A stretch of 64,000 bases of DNA from Marinobacter sp. DY40_1A1 (lineage in GTDB: Bacteria > Pseudomonadota > Gammaproteobacteria > Pseudomonadales > Oleiphilaceae), in contig NZ_VCHA01000005.1 in assembly GCF_016597815.1 (NCBI RefSeq), positions 372,001-436,000 of the forward strand, given 5' to 3'. The notes beneath the pieces were generated by a model, which saw only the letters and a list, made by a program, of their open reading frames with translations, ran no database searches and had not been told where the DNA came from. Shown in pieces: positions 9,241 to 18,121 of this stretch. A program made the position numbers and the translations under genes. How positions within the stretch are numbered: position 1 is the stretch's first letter; each line of letters opens with the position of its first letter.

Positions 9241-9265
9241 CGGACGCCTGCAAAGCAAGCGTCCG
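9241..9265 (-). terminator. Hairpin between dctP and dctQ, possible partial terminator
   Basis: The arms CGGACGC (9241-9247) and GCGTCCG (9259-9265) are perfectly complementary around an 11-base loop. On the minus strand, downstream of the dctP stop, the hairpin is followed by a T-rich run ending in TTTTT. It would lower read-through from dctP into dctQ and dctM, or protect the dctP message, giving more binding protein than permease. Confidence 0.65.
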
Positions 9266-9287
9266 TATACGGGAGAAAGTATTCAGA

Positions 9288-10277
9288 TCAGAGCGCGTTT
9301 GCGGCTTCGATCACTTGCTCACCCAAAGGGCCGGCGTTTTCGATGAAGCTCTTCAGCACAGGGCGGGTTGCCTCCTGCCACTTGGCGATGTCTTCCGGGG
9401 TGAGATCAATCACGTTCATTTCGTTTCTGGCTTCTGCAATGGCATCGGCTTCAAGGGACTGAATCTTGTCGCGCAGTTGCTTTTCGACCTTTAGCGCTGC
9501 GTTTTGCAGAATGGTCCGCTCAGTGTCAGTCAAACCCTGCCAGGTTTTCTCGTTAATGAGCGTCATGAATTCGATGTTGGCGTGGTTGGTCAGGGTGAGG
9601 TGATCCATAACCTGATACAGCTTGCGTGGGCCAACAGCGGTTACGCCGGTCATGCCTGCATCAACGGTTCCGCGCTGGTACGCCAGGAACTGCTCAGAGC
9701 CTGCCATCACAGTCGGTGCAGCGCCGACCGATTTGGCGAATTCACCAAGGGTTTTACCAAATACACGCACCTTCATGCCTTTCATGTCGTCTGGCTGCTG
9801 AATGGGCTTTTTCTTGGAGAGTAGCGCAACGCCACCATAAGCCTGCCACCACAGAGGGCGAGCGCCGGTTTTGATGATTTCATCGTCCAGCAGGGTACGC
9901 ACAGGGCTGCCGGGCTCAGTGGCTTTAACAACCTTCTCGTTTGTAGGGAACATGAACGGTACGTAGAACACATCCACGGCAGGAATGGTGCCCGCCATTT
10001 GGGTAACGCTGATAACGCCCATTTCAATGGCGCCAGAGCTCACGGCGTTGTGAACTTCTTTATCCTTATAGAGCTGTGCAGCCGGGAAAATCTGGATCTT
10101 TATATCACCATTACTGCTGCTTTCAACTTCGTTTTTGAAGTCGACCAGGTTCTGGCCCAAGTGATGTTTCAGGGGCAGTTGCAGTGTTACTTTCAGAGTG
10201 GTTGCTGCAAGTGCAGGCATGGCTGCGCCAAGGGAGCAGGCCAACACGCCTGAGCAGAGAAGGTGTTTTAATTTCAT
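9288..10277 (-). CDS. dctP: TRAP transporter solute-binding protein
   Basis: The 329-residue product has a signal peptide ending ALA near residue 24 and the DctP fold. The segments PLKHHLGQNLVDFKNEVE, QLYKDKEVHNAV, and KKPIQQPDDMKGMKVRV are typical. The Arg of that last segment is the residue that, in the family, binds the ligand carboxylate. It captures an organic acid in the periplasm and delivers it to DctQM. The gene starts 47 bases downstream of the HMG-CoA-lyase-like gene and probably belongs to the same transcript. The ligand is not set by sequence; gene context favours a C5-C6 hydroxy- or dicarboxylic acid. Confidence 0.93.
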   Translation of the reverse strand: MKLKHLLCSGVLACSLGAAMPALAATTLKVTLQLPLKHHLGQNLVDFKNEVESSSNGDIKIQIFPAAQLYKDKEVHNAVSSGAIEMGVISVTQMAGTIPAVDVFYVPFMFPTNEKVVKATEPGSPVRTLLDDEIIKTGARPLWWQAYGGVALLSKKKPIQQPDDMKGMKVRVFGKTLGEFAKSVGAAPTVMAGSEQFLAYQRGTVDAGMTGVTAVGPRKLYQVMDHLTLTNHANIEFMTLINEKTWQGLTDTERTILQNAALKVEKQLRDKIQSLEADAIAEARNEMNVIDLTPEDIAKWQEATRPVLKSFIENAGPLGEQVIEAANAL

Positions 10278-10324
10278 GTTAGATCCTTATTATTGGCTGT
10301 TTTTGGTTTTTTAAGGTGGCCTGA

Positions 10325-11284
10325 TCAGCTGCGGCCGTTTTGCATCAATTCTTTTACAGACTGTGGGAGCGGTCGAGTGTCGCTACGTTTTCCGGCTTTG
10401 CGAACCTGACCGGGAAGATCATGGTTAACGATTTCTTCCAGGCGTTGCGATTGTAGCAACAAACCATCGAGATCTACGCCGGTATCCAGCCCCATTTCAC
10501 TGAGCATGTGTACCAGATCTTCGGTGCAAATGTTGCCGGTCGCACCCGGAGCGAATGGGCAGCCGCCGAGCCCGCCGAGTGACGCATCGAACTGGTTAAC
10601 CCCGGCAGCGAGCGCTGCATACACGTTCGCAAGCCCAAGGCCGCGGGTGTTATGAAAGTGCAGTGTCAGCTCCAGTTCTGGCCAGCGCCTGCGAACTTCC
10701 TCGCACAATGATTGCACCTGATTGGGTACCGCCATGCCGGTTGTGTCGGCCAGGGTCAGACTATGAAGGCCGCGTTCCAGGTACGCATCCACAAATCGCA
10801 GTATGCGTTCCTGTGACTGTTGGCCTTCAAAGGGACAGCCAAAGGTGGTGGCCAATGAGCCGTTCAGGCGCATGGGTGTGCCCGATGCCATCTCCGCAAT
10901 ATCTTGGAATTGCTGTAACGATTGATCGCAGGTCATGCGCATATTCGCCAGGTTATGGCTTTCGCTGACCGACATAACGAGGTTGATTTCATCCACACCC
11001 AACTCTAGCGCACGGGCACAGCCTTTCTGGTTGGGCACGAGAGCGACGTAGCGGGTCGGGGTGTCCTTTCGTATAGCTTGGACAACCTCGGCGGCATCGC
11101 TCAGATTGGGGACGGCGCGCGGTGAAACAAATGAGGTAACCTCGATTTTGTTCAAGCCAAGGCCCGCAAGAGCATTGATCAGCTCAACCTTGGTTTCGGT
11201 TGGTACGAAATCCGGCTCGCTTTGAAAACCATCGCGCGTCACCACTTCATTGATGAGTACCCGTTTTGGGATATCAGTAAACAT
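10325..11284 (-). CDS. Hydroxymethylglutaryl-CoA lyase-like enzyme
   Basis: This 319-residue protein is a DRE-TIM metallolyase. It has the metal and catalytic elements of HMG-CoA lyase: the Arg-Asp pair in VVTRDGFQSE (residues 17-18), the HFHNTRGLGLANV metal-binding segment, and the flexible loop GLGGCPFAPGATGN with the active-site Cys. HMG-CoA lyase cuts 3-hydroxy-3-methylglutaryl-CoA to acetoacetate and acetyl-CoA. The opening reads EVVTRDGFQSE rather than the common EVGPRDGLQNE, so it may belong to a side branch acting on a related acyl-CoA such as citramalyl-CoA. Its ATG overlaps the stop of the CoA-transferase gene as ATGA, so the two are tightly coupled. Confidence 0.85.
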   Translation of the reverse strand: MFTDIPKRVLINEVVTRDGFQSEPDFVPTETKVELINALAGLGLNKIEVTSFVSPRAVPNLSDAAEVVQAIRKDTPTRYVALVPNQKGCARALELGVDEINLVMSVSESHNLANMRMTCDQSLQQFQDIAEMASGTPMRLNGSLATTFGCPFEGQQSQERILRFVDAYLERGLHSLTLADTTGMAVPNQVQSLCEEVRRRWPELELTLHFHNTRGLGLANVYAALAAGVNQFDASLGGLGGCPFAPGATGNICTEDLVHMLSEMGLDTGVDLDGLLLQSQRLEEIVNHDLPGQVRKAGKRSDTRPLPQSVKELMQNGRS

Positions 11285-12519
11285 CAGATCACTTCCTTGG
11301 CTTTCAGCGCCTGAATATCGTCATCGGAGTAGCCCAGGCTAGCCAGAATTTCGCTGTTATGTTCGCCAAGACTTGGGCCTACCCAGCGGGTTGCTCCGGG
11401 TGTGCCGCTCAGTTTTGGCACTATGCCCGGCAACGAAATCTCGCCGCCACCGGGTAGGGGGCGCTCGATAATCATTTCTCTGGCGCGGAAATGAGGGTCT
11501 TCAAATATTTCGGCTGCGGTATTGATTCCGCTGGAGGGTACAGCCGCGCCTTCCAGAACGGCCAGGGCGTCTGCAAGGTTATGCTGGGAGGTCCAGGCTT
11601 CTATGGCTTCATCCAGCTCATCACTGCGCTTCGCTCGGCCATCGTTATGGGTCAGCTCGGGATCATCCGCCAGGTCGGGCCGATCAATAGCGTTCATCAG
11701 TCGTTTGAAAATGCTGTCGCTATTGGCGGCAATGACGATGTATCGGTTGTCCCGGCTGCGATACGTGCTGGAGGGTGCAATACCGGGCATGCTGGCACCG
11801 GTGCGCTCCCGAACAAACCCAAACATACCGTATTCCGGGATCAGGCTTTCCATAACGCCGAAAACCGCCTCATACAGAGCCACGTCAACGAACTGACCCT
11901 TGCCACCGTTAACCTTCAGGTGGTGCATTGCCATCATTGCGCCGATCACGCCATACAGGGAGGCCAGAGTGTCGCCAATGCTGATGCCGGCACGAACAGG
12001 TGGGCGGTCCGGATAGCCCGCAAGATGACGCATACCACCAATTGATTCGGCAATCGCTGCAAAGCCCGGGCGTGCTGCATAGGGGCCGTCCTGGCCGTAG
12101 CCAGATACCCGAATCATGATCAGTGCAGGATTAATAGCCGACAACTGCTCCCAGCCCAGATTCCACTTTTCCAGTGTGCCGGGGCGAAAGTTCTCGATAA
12201 CGATGTCGCACTCTTCCACAAGCTTGTGAATGACGGCCTGGGCTTCGGGATCTTTGAGGTTGAGCGTAAGCGACTTTTTGTTACGGCTCTGGGAGTACCA
12301 CCACAGCGACGTGTCGTTGTGCATTTTGCGCCAACGCCTTAGTGGGTCGCCGGTACCCGGTGGTTCCACCTTGATGACATCGGCACCGAACTGGGCAAGG
12401 ATGCTGGCGGCATAGGGGCCGGCAATCAGTGACCCCAGTTCAAGCACGCGAACGCCTTCCAGGGGCTGTGGTGTTTTCTCCTGATCCCCTGGGCAGGAAG
12501 ATTCCTTGGTCATGTTCAT
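11284..12519 (-). CDS. CaiB/BaiF (class III) CoA transferase
   Basis: The 411-residue protein shows the class III CoA-transferase pattern: LEGVRVLELGSLIAGPYAA near the N-terminus, ADVIKVEPPGTGDPLR, the NLK and DIVIENFRPG segments, and IRVSGYGQDGPYAARPGFA. At the position where characterised enzymes have the catalytic Asp (in RPGYD-type motifs), this protein has Ala154 (RPGFAAIAES). A Gly or Ala there is seen in some uncharacterised members, as I recall. Two in-frame ATGs (12519, 12513) follow an aaggtgag site; either could be used. Family enzymes move CoA from succinyl- or acetyl-CoA to an organic acid. Here it probably activates the acid imported by the TRAP system for the downstream lyase. 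Confidence 0.87.
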   Translation of the reverse strand: MNMTKESSCPGDQEKTPQPLEGVRVLELGSLIAGPYAASILAQFGADVIKVEPPGTGDPLRRWRKMHNDTSLWWYSQSRNKKSLTLNLKDPEAQAVIHKLVEECDIVIENFRPGTLEKWNLGWEQLSAINPALIMIRVSGYGQDGPYAARPGFAAIAESIGGMRHLAGYPDRPPVRAGISIGDTLASLYGVIGAMMAMHHLKVNGGKGQFVDVALYEAVFGVMESLIPEYGMFGFVRERTGASMPGIAPSSTYRSRDNRYIVIAANSDSIFKRLMNAIDRPDLADDPELTHNDGRAKRSDELDEAIEAWTSQHNLADALAVLEGAAVPSSGINTAAEIFEDPHFRAREMIIERPLPGGGEISLPGIVPKLSGTPGATRWVGPSLGEHNSEILASLGYSDDDIQALKAKEVI

Positions 12520-12634
12520 CTCACCTTGAATGGCATTGTTATCGTGTTGTTTTACAAAATAATGAGCCGGAAGGGAGAAATAACAAAATGGTTATATGTG
12601 AGGCTGCCATCGCGAAATACGATGGCAGAAATCC

Positions 12635-13522
12635 TCAGCTGGGTGTGAGGTGTTCGAGCAAGCGTAACGTCGCTTGCGACAAGGGGTGTTGATTGCTGGT
12701 GCATAGCTTCAGGTTGCGGCTTGCCCAGCTGTCATTAAGGGGAATGGCCTTAACGCGATGGGTGGTTACATAAGGCTGCGCAATATCCTGGGGCATGATG
12801 CCAATGCCGAGATCCTGTTCGACCATGCGCAGCAGTGCTTCATAACTGGTGACCTGTATGCGCATGCGAAAGGTTTTTTCAGCTGTAGCGGCGGCTTGTA
12901 GCAGTTTGTTGTTTATAGCGCTACCGGTGTGGAGGCCCACGTAATCGTATTGCAGGGTATCGATAAAGTTCAGGCTTTGGGCTTGGCTGAGGGGGTGTTG
13001 GTTCGCGGTGATCAGGGCCAGTCTGTCGGATTGGTATGGGTAAATGGTCAGGTTTTCCGTGTTGCCAAGCACCTCGGTAAAAATGCCGATGTCTGCCTGG
13101 TTTTGCGCCACGGTTTCAATAATTTCTGAACTGATACGTTCTTCCAGTTGAATCTGGATAAAGGGGTGCTGGTCCAGAAACGCTTTCAACTGGCTGGGCA
13201 AGAACTGAGTGATGGCTGAAATATTGGCGACGATTCTGACTTCCCCTCGCACACCCTGGGAGTATTCATGCATTCGCGCATGAACCTCTTCAAGCTGATG
13301 CAGTACACCTCTTGATAGCTGAGCCAGTGCTTTTCCAGCTTGGGTGCCGCCAACGCCCCGGTTAGTGCGCACCAGCAATTGAGTGTTCAGGCTGGTTTCG
13401 AGTTCACTGATGCGTTTACTGATTGCTGAGGCAGCGATGAATTCCTGTTCTGCCACAGCGGCTATCGTGCCCGTTTCCAGAACTCGCACAAACAGCCGCA
13501 ATGATGTGGGGTCCAAATGCAT
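12635..13522 (-). CDS. LysR-family transcriptional regulator
   Basis: ATG 13522 gives 295 residues beginning MHLDPTSLRLFVRVLETG, the usual LysR start; a longer frame upstream is ignored. The N-terminal winged helix (FIAASAISKRISELETSLN, residues about 30-50) is followed by a LysR substrate-binding domain. It sits 115 bases upstream of the CaiB-type transferase gene on the same strand, so it may head the operon or regulate it from an adjacent promoter. It is divergent from sstT. LysR proteins usually bind the pathway substrate or an intermediate as inducer, so the imported acid or its CoA ester is a reasonable guess. Confidence 0.88.
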   Translation of the reverse strand: MHLDPTSLRLFVRVLETGTIAAVAEQEFIAASAISKRISELETSLNTQLLVRTNRGVGGTQAGKALAQLSRGVLHQLEEVHARMHEYSQGVRGEVRIVANISAITQFLPSQLKAFLDQHPFIQIQLEERISSEIIETVAQNQADIGIFTEVLGNTENLTIYPYQSDRLALITANQHPLSQAQSLNFIDTLQYDYVGLHTGSAINNKLLQAAATAEKTFRMRIQVTSYEALLRMVEQDLGIGIMPQDIAQPYVTTHRVKAIPLNDSWASRNLKLCTSNQHPLSQATLRLLEHLTPS

Positions 13523-13715
13523 ACAACAAACGCTCCGGAGCAAATGACTCCATTGATTCTAGGGGGTTGGTCTGAAAAAGGAAGTGGCTTTCAGTTATGC
13601 TCCTGGTTCCGCAATCATTCTGCCCAGGACAGCTTCCATTTACCGGGCAGGCTTTCAATGCGTTACTATAGGCCGCCAATATATTCATCCATTGCAAAAG
13701 CAACGCGAGGTTTTC

Positions 13716-14939
13716 ATGTTTTCAGCACTGAGTGCGGTTTTCCGCCCATTAATGCGATTGGGGCTTGTTGCCCAAATTGCCTTGGGGATTGTCGCAGGTG
13801 TGCTGTTGGTGATGATATCGCCTGAGGCTGCGGGTTCAGTCGCGTTGCTTGGCCAGCTGTTTGTGAAAGCCTTGAAAGCCGTAGCCCCGGTGTTGGTTTT
13901 TGTTTTGGTAGCTGCTGCCATAGCCGGCCACAAACAGGGGCAACCCACCCACATACGCGGAGTGTTGCTTCTTTATGTAATCGGAACACTTGCGGCAGCA
14001 GTAGTCGCTGTGGTCGCCAGTTTTCTGATTCCCACCCAGCTATCGCTGGATTTGAGTGGAGTTAGCGGCAATCCTCCCTCGAATATTGGGGAAATCCTGA
14101 AAAACCTTGTGCTCAGCGCGGTAAACAACCCGGTCAGAGCACTAATGGAATCCAATTTCATTGCCATACTGGTCTGGGCGGTTGGGCTAGGCTTTATGCT
14201 GCGCACCGCCAGTGATACCACCCGCCAAGGCCTTGAGGACTTGTCCGAGGCAGTCTCCGGGATTGTTCGTGGCGTGATCCGGCTTGCGCCCCTGGGTATT
14301 TTTGGGTTGGTTGCCAATACACTTGCAGAGTCTGGCATCAGTGCTTTGCTGGGTTATGGTCAGCTCCTGGCTGTTATTGTTGGCTGTATGTTGTTTGTGG
14401 TATTGGTTACTAACCCGCTTATCGTGTTCTGGCAGATTCGCAGCAATCCCTATCCTTTAGTATTCGAGTGCCTGCGCGGTAGTGCGATTACGGCATTTTT
14501 TACGCGCAGTTCCGCTGCTAACATCCCCGTTAATCTGGAGCTTTCGGAGCGCCTGAAGCTGGATCCCGATACCTACACAATTTCTATCCCTCTCGGCGCT
14601 ACGGTAAATATGGCGGGCGCGGCTATCACTATTTCTGTGATTACTCTTGCTACGGCACACACGCTAGGAATCCCTGTGGATTTCGGAACGGCGCTGTTGC
14701 TCTGCGTAGTGTCGGCATTGGCGGCTTGTGGCGTTTCGGGCGTTGCTGGCGGGTCGCTTCTGTTGATTCCCCTGGCGACCAGTCTGTTTGGTATTCCTGC
14801 AGAAGTGGCCATGCAAGCGGTGGCGATTGGCTTTGTGATCAGCGTTGTTCAGGATTCAGCCGAGACTGCATTGAACTCGTCTACCGATGTCTTGTTCACG
14901 GCTGCGGCCTGCCGCCGGGCGGAGTCGAAGCCGGATTAG
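13716..14939 (+). CDS. sstT: Serine/threonine:Na+ symporter
   Basis: The ATG at 13716 has a gcgagg ribosome site and gives 407 residues, close to the 414 of the E. coli protein; the open frame upstream has no membrane character. Motifs of the DAACS family are clear, especially [30 protein letters not shown] and the C-terminal [20 protein letters not shown], which match SstT closely. SstT carries serine and threonine into the cell with sodium. The gene is divergent from the LysR gene and is followed 54 bases later by mak. Confidence 0.92.
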   Translation: MFSALSAVFRPLMRLGLVAQIALGIVAGVLLVMISPEAAGSVALLGQLFVKALKAVAPVLVFVLVAAAIAGHKQGQPTHIRGVLLLYVIGTLAAAVVAVVASFLIPTQLSLDLSGVSGNPPSNIGEILKNLVLSAVNNPVRALMESNFIAILVWAVGLGFMLRTASDTTRQGLEDLSEAVSGIVRGVIRLAPLGIFGLVANTLAESGISALLGYGQLLAVIVGCMLFVVLVTNPLIVFWQIRSNPYPLVFECLRGSAITAFFTRSSAANIPVNLELSERLKLDPDTYTISIPLGATVNMAGAAITISVITLATAHTLGIPVDFGTALLLCVVSALAACGVSGVAGGSLLLIPLATSLFGIPAEVAMQAVAIGFVISVVQDSAETALNSSTDVLFTAAACRRAESKPD

Positions 14940-14993
14940 CTTTCCTATGGATAATTTTAACTGTGGCAATCAACCGAAATCTGGCCGTCGATC

Positions 14994-15926
14994 ATGAGCA
15001 GTGATTGGCTCATTGGAATTGATCTTGGTGGCACCAAGACTGAAGTAATCCTCATGAGCCAACAGGTTGGCGGATTCCGGCTCGATTACAGTGAGCATTT
15101 CAGAAAGCGTGTGCCCACCCCCCAGGGGGATTATCACGCCACGCTTCAGACCATACATTCATTGGTGTTGGAGGCTGAATCACAGGCAGGGGCCAGCGGT
15201 TTGCCCGTGGGCATTGGTATTCCCGGTAGTGTTTCTGCCATCACCGGTAGAATCAAGAACGGCAACTCCACCTGGCTTAACGGGCAGCCTATGCAGGATG
15301 ACTTGCGTGCCCTGCTGCAAAGGCCTGTAACTCTCTCCAACGATGCGAACTGTCTGGCGTTGTCTGAGGCCACAGATGGTGCGGGTAAAGGCTATGGCGT
15401 AGTGTTTGCTGCCATACTCGGCACAGGCTGCGGTTCAGGCATAAGTGTAAATGGTCGGGTTCTTAGCGGTCCAAACGGCGTTGCAGGTGAATGGGGGCAC
15501 AACCCGTTACCCTGGACTGCGCAGCATGAGCTTAAGCTGCGCCCATGCTTCTGTGGCCGCAATGGATGCAATGAAACATTCCTCTCGGGCACCGGGCTAT
15601 CAATGACCCACAAGCTCACCACTTACAAGGCTCTGCCAGCCAAGGAAATTGCTGAAAATGCCCGCCAGGGTGACAGAGCTGCAGCTGAATCCCTGAACCA
15701 GTACATGGAGCATCTGGCCCGTGGTTTTGGAGCAGTTATTAACCTGCTGGACCCAGACATTATCGTACTGGGTGGTGGCATGAGTAACGTCGAACAGATC
15801 TACCAGGAACTGCCCCGGCGATTGCCAGAGCACGTGTTTGGTGGGGAGTGCGGAACACCGATAGTTCGAGCTGCCCATGGAGATTCCAGTGGGGTTAGGG
15901 GGGCAGCTTGGTTGTCAAAGGCCTGA
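14994..15926 (+). CDS. mak: ROK-family fructokinase
   Basis: This 310-residue protein matches E. coli Mak in many places: GIDLGGTKTEVI at the start (ATP-binding), NSTWLNGQPM, the catalytic Asp117 in NDANCLALSEA, the zinc site from GEWGHNPLPW (His169) with CFCGRNGC (Cys185, 187, 192), and HGDSSGVRGAAWL at the end. Mak phosphorylates fructose and, weakly, mannose in the cytoplasm. There is no strong ribosome site before ATG 14994, so expression may be modest or coupled to sstT, which ends 54 bases upstream. N-acetylglucosamine kinase (NagK) is a close relative, but the C-terminal match favours Mak. Confidence 0.85.
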   Translation: MSSDWLIGIDLGGTKTEVILMSQQVGGFRLDYSEHFRKRVPTPQGDYHATLQTIHSLVLEAESQAGASGLPVGIGIPGSVSAITGRIKNGNSTWLNGQPMQDDLRALLQRPVTLSNDANCLALSEATDGAGKGYGVVFAAILGTGCGSGISVNGRVLSGPNGVAGEWGHNPLPWTAQHELKLRPCFCGRNGCNETFLSGTGLSMTHKLTTYKALPAKEIAENARQGDRAAAESLNQYMEHLARGFGAVINLLDPDIIVLGGGMSNVEQIYQELPRRLPEHVFGGECGTPIVRAAHGDSSGVRGAAWLSKA

Positions 15927-15958
15927 AGTATCGCCGCCCAGAGATGATTCCATCCTAG

Positions 15959-17069
15959 AAATTCAACTCCAGCCCCGCATATCAAGGCAACTTGCGGGCA
16001 GGCTTCCTGGCCTGTAATCCGGCGATGGCAAAGATTTGTGGTTACGAAAACCCGGAGGATCTGCAGCAGCGAGTAATACGCCTCAGGGAACAGCTTTTCT
16101 GCAGCGCCAGTGAGTTCGACACCCTCCGGCAGGAGTTGCTTGACCACGGCAGCCTGAGTGCGCGGGAAACCCGGTTACGGCGAGCAGATTCAACCCCGGT
16201 GCATGTGGCAATTACCTTGCTTAGGCGGCCTGACTTGGGGCCGGAAGTAGTTGAAGCCTTTGTTGCCGACTGAAAAAAGCCGAATGGTTCAGCAGGTTCA
16301 CCGCGCGCTAGAGGGCGCAGAGGATTTGCTGGCAGACCTGCTGGATATATCGAAGCTTGATCAGCAAGCCATGGTGCCTGACTGGGTTATGACCGATGTT
16401 GCGGCTCTGGTCGAAGGGTTAGGGGAGGAATTCGAAGCGATTGCATCCAATGCCGGGTTAGATTTTCGCATTCGTAAAATACCAGCCATGGTTAAAACTG
16501 ATCAGAGAATGCTGACCAGAGTATTAAGAAATCTGCTCAGCAACGCCTTTCGATATACTCCGAAAGGTCGGATTTTGCTTGCGCTGAGATCAAGGCCTAA
16601 CGCCCTTCGGATTGAGGTGTGGGATACCGGAGTGGGCATTGAGGAAAGTAAGCTGGAAGAGATTTTTACTGAATTTCATCAGCTTTTGCCACAGGGCACC
16701 GGTGGCCGGCAGGGAGCAGGGCTTGGGCTGGCCATAGTGGATCGAATGGTTCGAGTACTCGAATGCAAAATGGATGTTGTTTCCCGCCCAGGGCGAGGTT
16801 CTCGATTTGCGTTGACGCTTCCGATGGAAAAGATGTGCGAGCCGCAATTGTCGAAACCGAGTATCAATACCGCGCAAATTTTTGCCAAAGGGTTTGCGGG
16901 AGCAAAACTTCTGGTAATCGATAACGACCTTTCGGTGCTGGAAAGCATGAAACTTCTGCTGGAGCGCTGGGGTTGTTCCGTTATCACTGCACCTGGCGGT
17001 GAGGCCGCAATTGCTTATCTTGAGCAGACAGATGAACACCCCGTCGCTATTCTGGCTGAACGAGCTTAA
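15959..17069 (+). pseudogene. Remnant of a hybrid sensor histidine kinase (PAS, HATPase, partial receiver)
   Basis: Two overlapping frames carry pieces of one gene. The first (15959-16273) is the second half of a PAS domain (FLACNPAMAKICGYENPEDL through PEVVEAFVAD). The second (16251-17069) starts inside the dimerisation domain at VHRALEGAEDLLADLLDISK, continues through a complete HATPase domain (NLLSNAFRYTPKG, DTGVGIEESKLEEIF, GAGLGLAIVDRMV), and ends in the first part of a receiver domain (VIDNDLSVLESMKLLLERWG). The phosphorylated-histidine H-box, the PAS N-terminus and most of the receiver are missing. The gene appears to have lost an internal segment, with a frame change at the junction, and both ends. 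It cannot be an active kinase. Confidence 0.75.
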
Positions 17070-17407
17070 TAGCATCGGTTTGAGTCTTATTAGGCAGGTG
17101 GCAGTCTGCCCCCCTTGGATTGATTTCCGGAAACCCGAACGCTTGTCTGGTTGACACTGTCACCCGGTCTTTGTGCGGTTGGTTGGCAACATAGGCCATT
17201 CATCGTGATTTCGCGGAGGTCCGATGGTTGAGGGCGTCAATTAAAGCTACATTAATAACGGGGCTGGAGCGCTCCACCACTAAAGGTTTTAGGGATCCCG
17301 TTAGAGCTTATCAGTTTGTTGGTTTGGCGCTTTAGGGAAAGTCAGCGGCGTTGCTGCACACAATTCTCCAATGTGTGAGTTTCCGTGCATTTGTAGAGGG
17401 TTTTCCT
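17070..17407 (+). other. Non-coding stretch downstream of the kinase remnant
   Basis: No credible gene or long conserved motif was found here in six frames. A short self-complementary GGAGCGCTCC lies near 17266-17275. The stretch probably holds decayed sequence of the broken kinase locus and the promoter of the next gene. Confidence 0.4.
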
Positions 17408-18046
17408 TTGAGAGGTTTGTTCCTGCTGATTGGGCTGATGATTTGTGTGTCCCCAATCAAGGCTATTGAGCCAAGCCCAAGGAATGCCTCGGGCCTTGGC
17501 GAGGCGTATGGGTTTGTGCTCGGACAAAATCTCACATTGCAACGAATTGCAGATGACTATCCCGACCTTGCACGCGAGGCTTTGCTGGCCAAACTTGAGT
17601 TTCAGAGAACATTTGGTGACATCCACGCAAATCTGGAGCCGAAACTGGTCGAGTTTTTAGGCGAGGAAGTGTTTAAAGCATTCAGGGCCAAACTCGAAAA
17701 CCAGCTAATGGATATGGCCCAGGGTGAGGAGACTAGACGGATTCTCGCCGAGAACTTTCTGGAAGAAGTGCGCAACAGGGCAAGGGGTGATATCTATAGC
17801 CCGACTAAGGACAGGGCAGTTTCTGTTCAGTGCTCGGTCGGCGCACTTGAGAGTGACCATGAATTAGTCGAAGGTAGGTTCGCACGGGTTAAGCCGCTGT
17901 GTGCGCAGATATTTAATTCGGTGGTTATACCCGAGCTCTATCTAGCCCCGGAAAAACAGCGCGGTAAAATCGAAAGTGTGATGATGCCGACTAAGCCCTT
18001 GGATTACCGATCGAAATCAAGCAGTATTGCCTCTCTAAGCAATTGA
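17408..18046 (+). CDS. Exported protein of unknown function
   Basis: TTG 17408 is chosen because gaggg lies six bases before it and the product then opens with a good signal peptide (MRGLFLLIGLMICVSPIKA). The mature protein of about 193 residues is mostly helical and charged (NLTLQRIADDYPDLAREALLAK) with two Cys late in the chain (VQCSVG, PLCAQIF) that could form a disulfide. I do not recognise the family. It lies alone between the kinase remnant and the EamA transporter; 75 bases separate it from the latter. Confidence 0.6.
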   Translation: MRGLFLLIGLMICVSPIKAIEPSPRNASGLGEAYGFVLGQNLTLQRIADDYPDLAREALLAKLEFQRTFGDIHANLEPKLVEFLGEEVFKAFRAKLENQLMDMAQGEETRRILAENFLEEVRNRARGDIYSPTKDRAVSVQCSVGALESDHELVEGRFARVKPLCAQIFNSVVIPELYLAPEKQRGKIESVMMPTKPLDYRSKSSSIASLSN

Positions 18047-18121
18047 AGCTGCCTACCTGTTAGCCTGCAACAATTACCTTTATTCAAAAGCTTGAAATTC
18101 TGCATACGGAATCCTGAGCAA

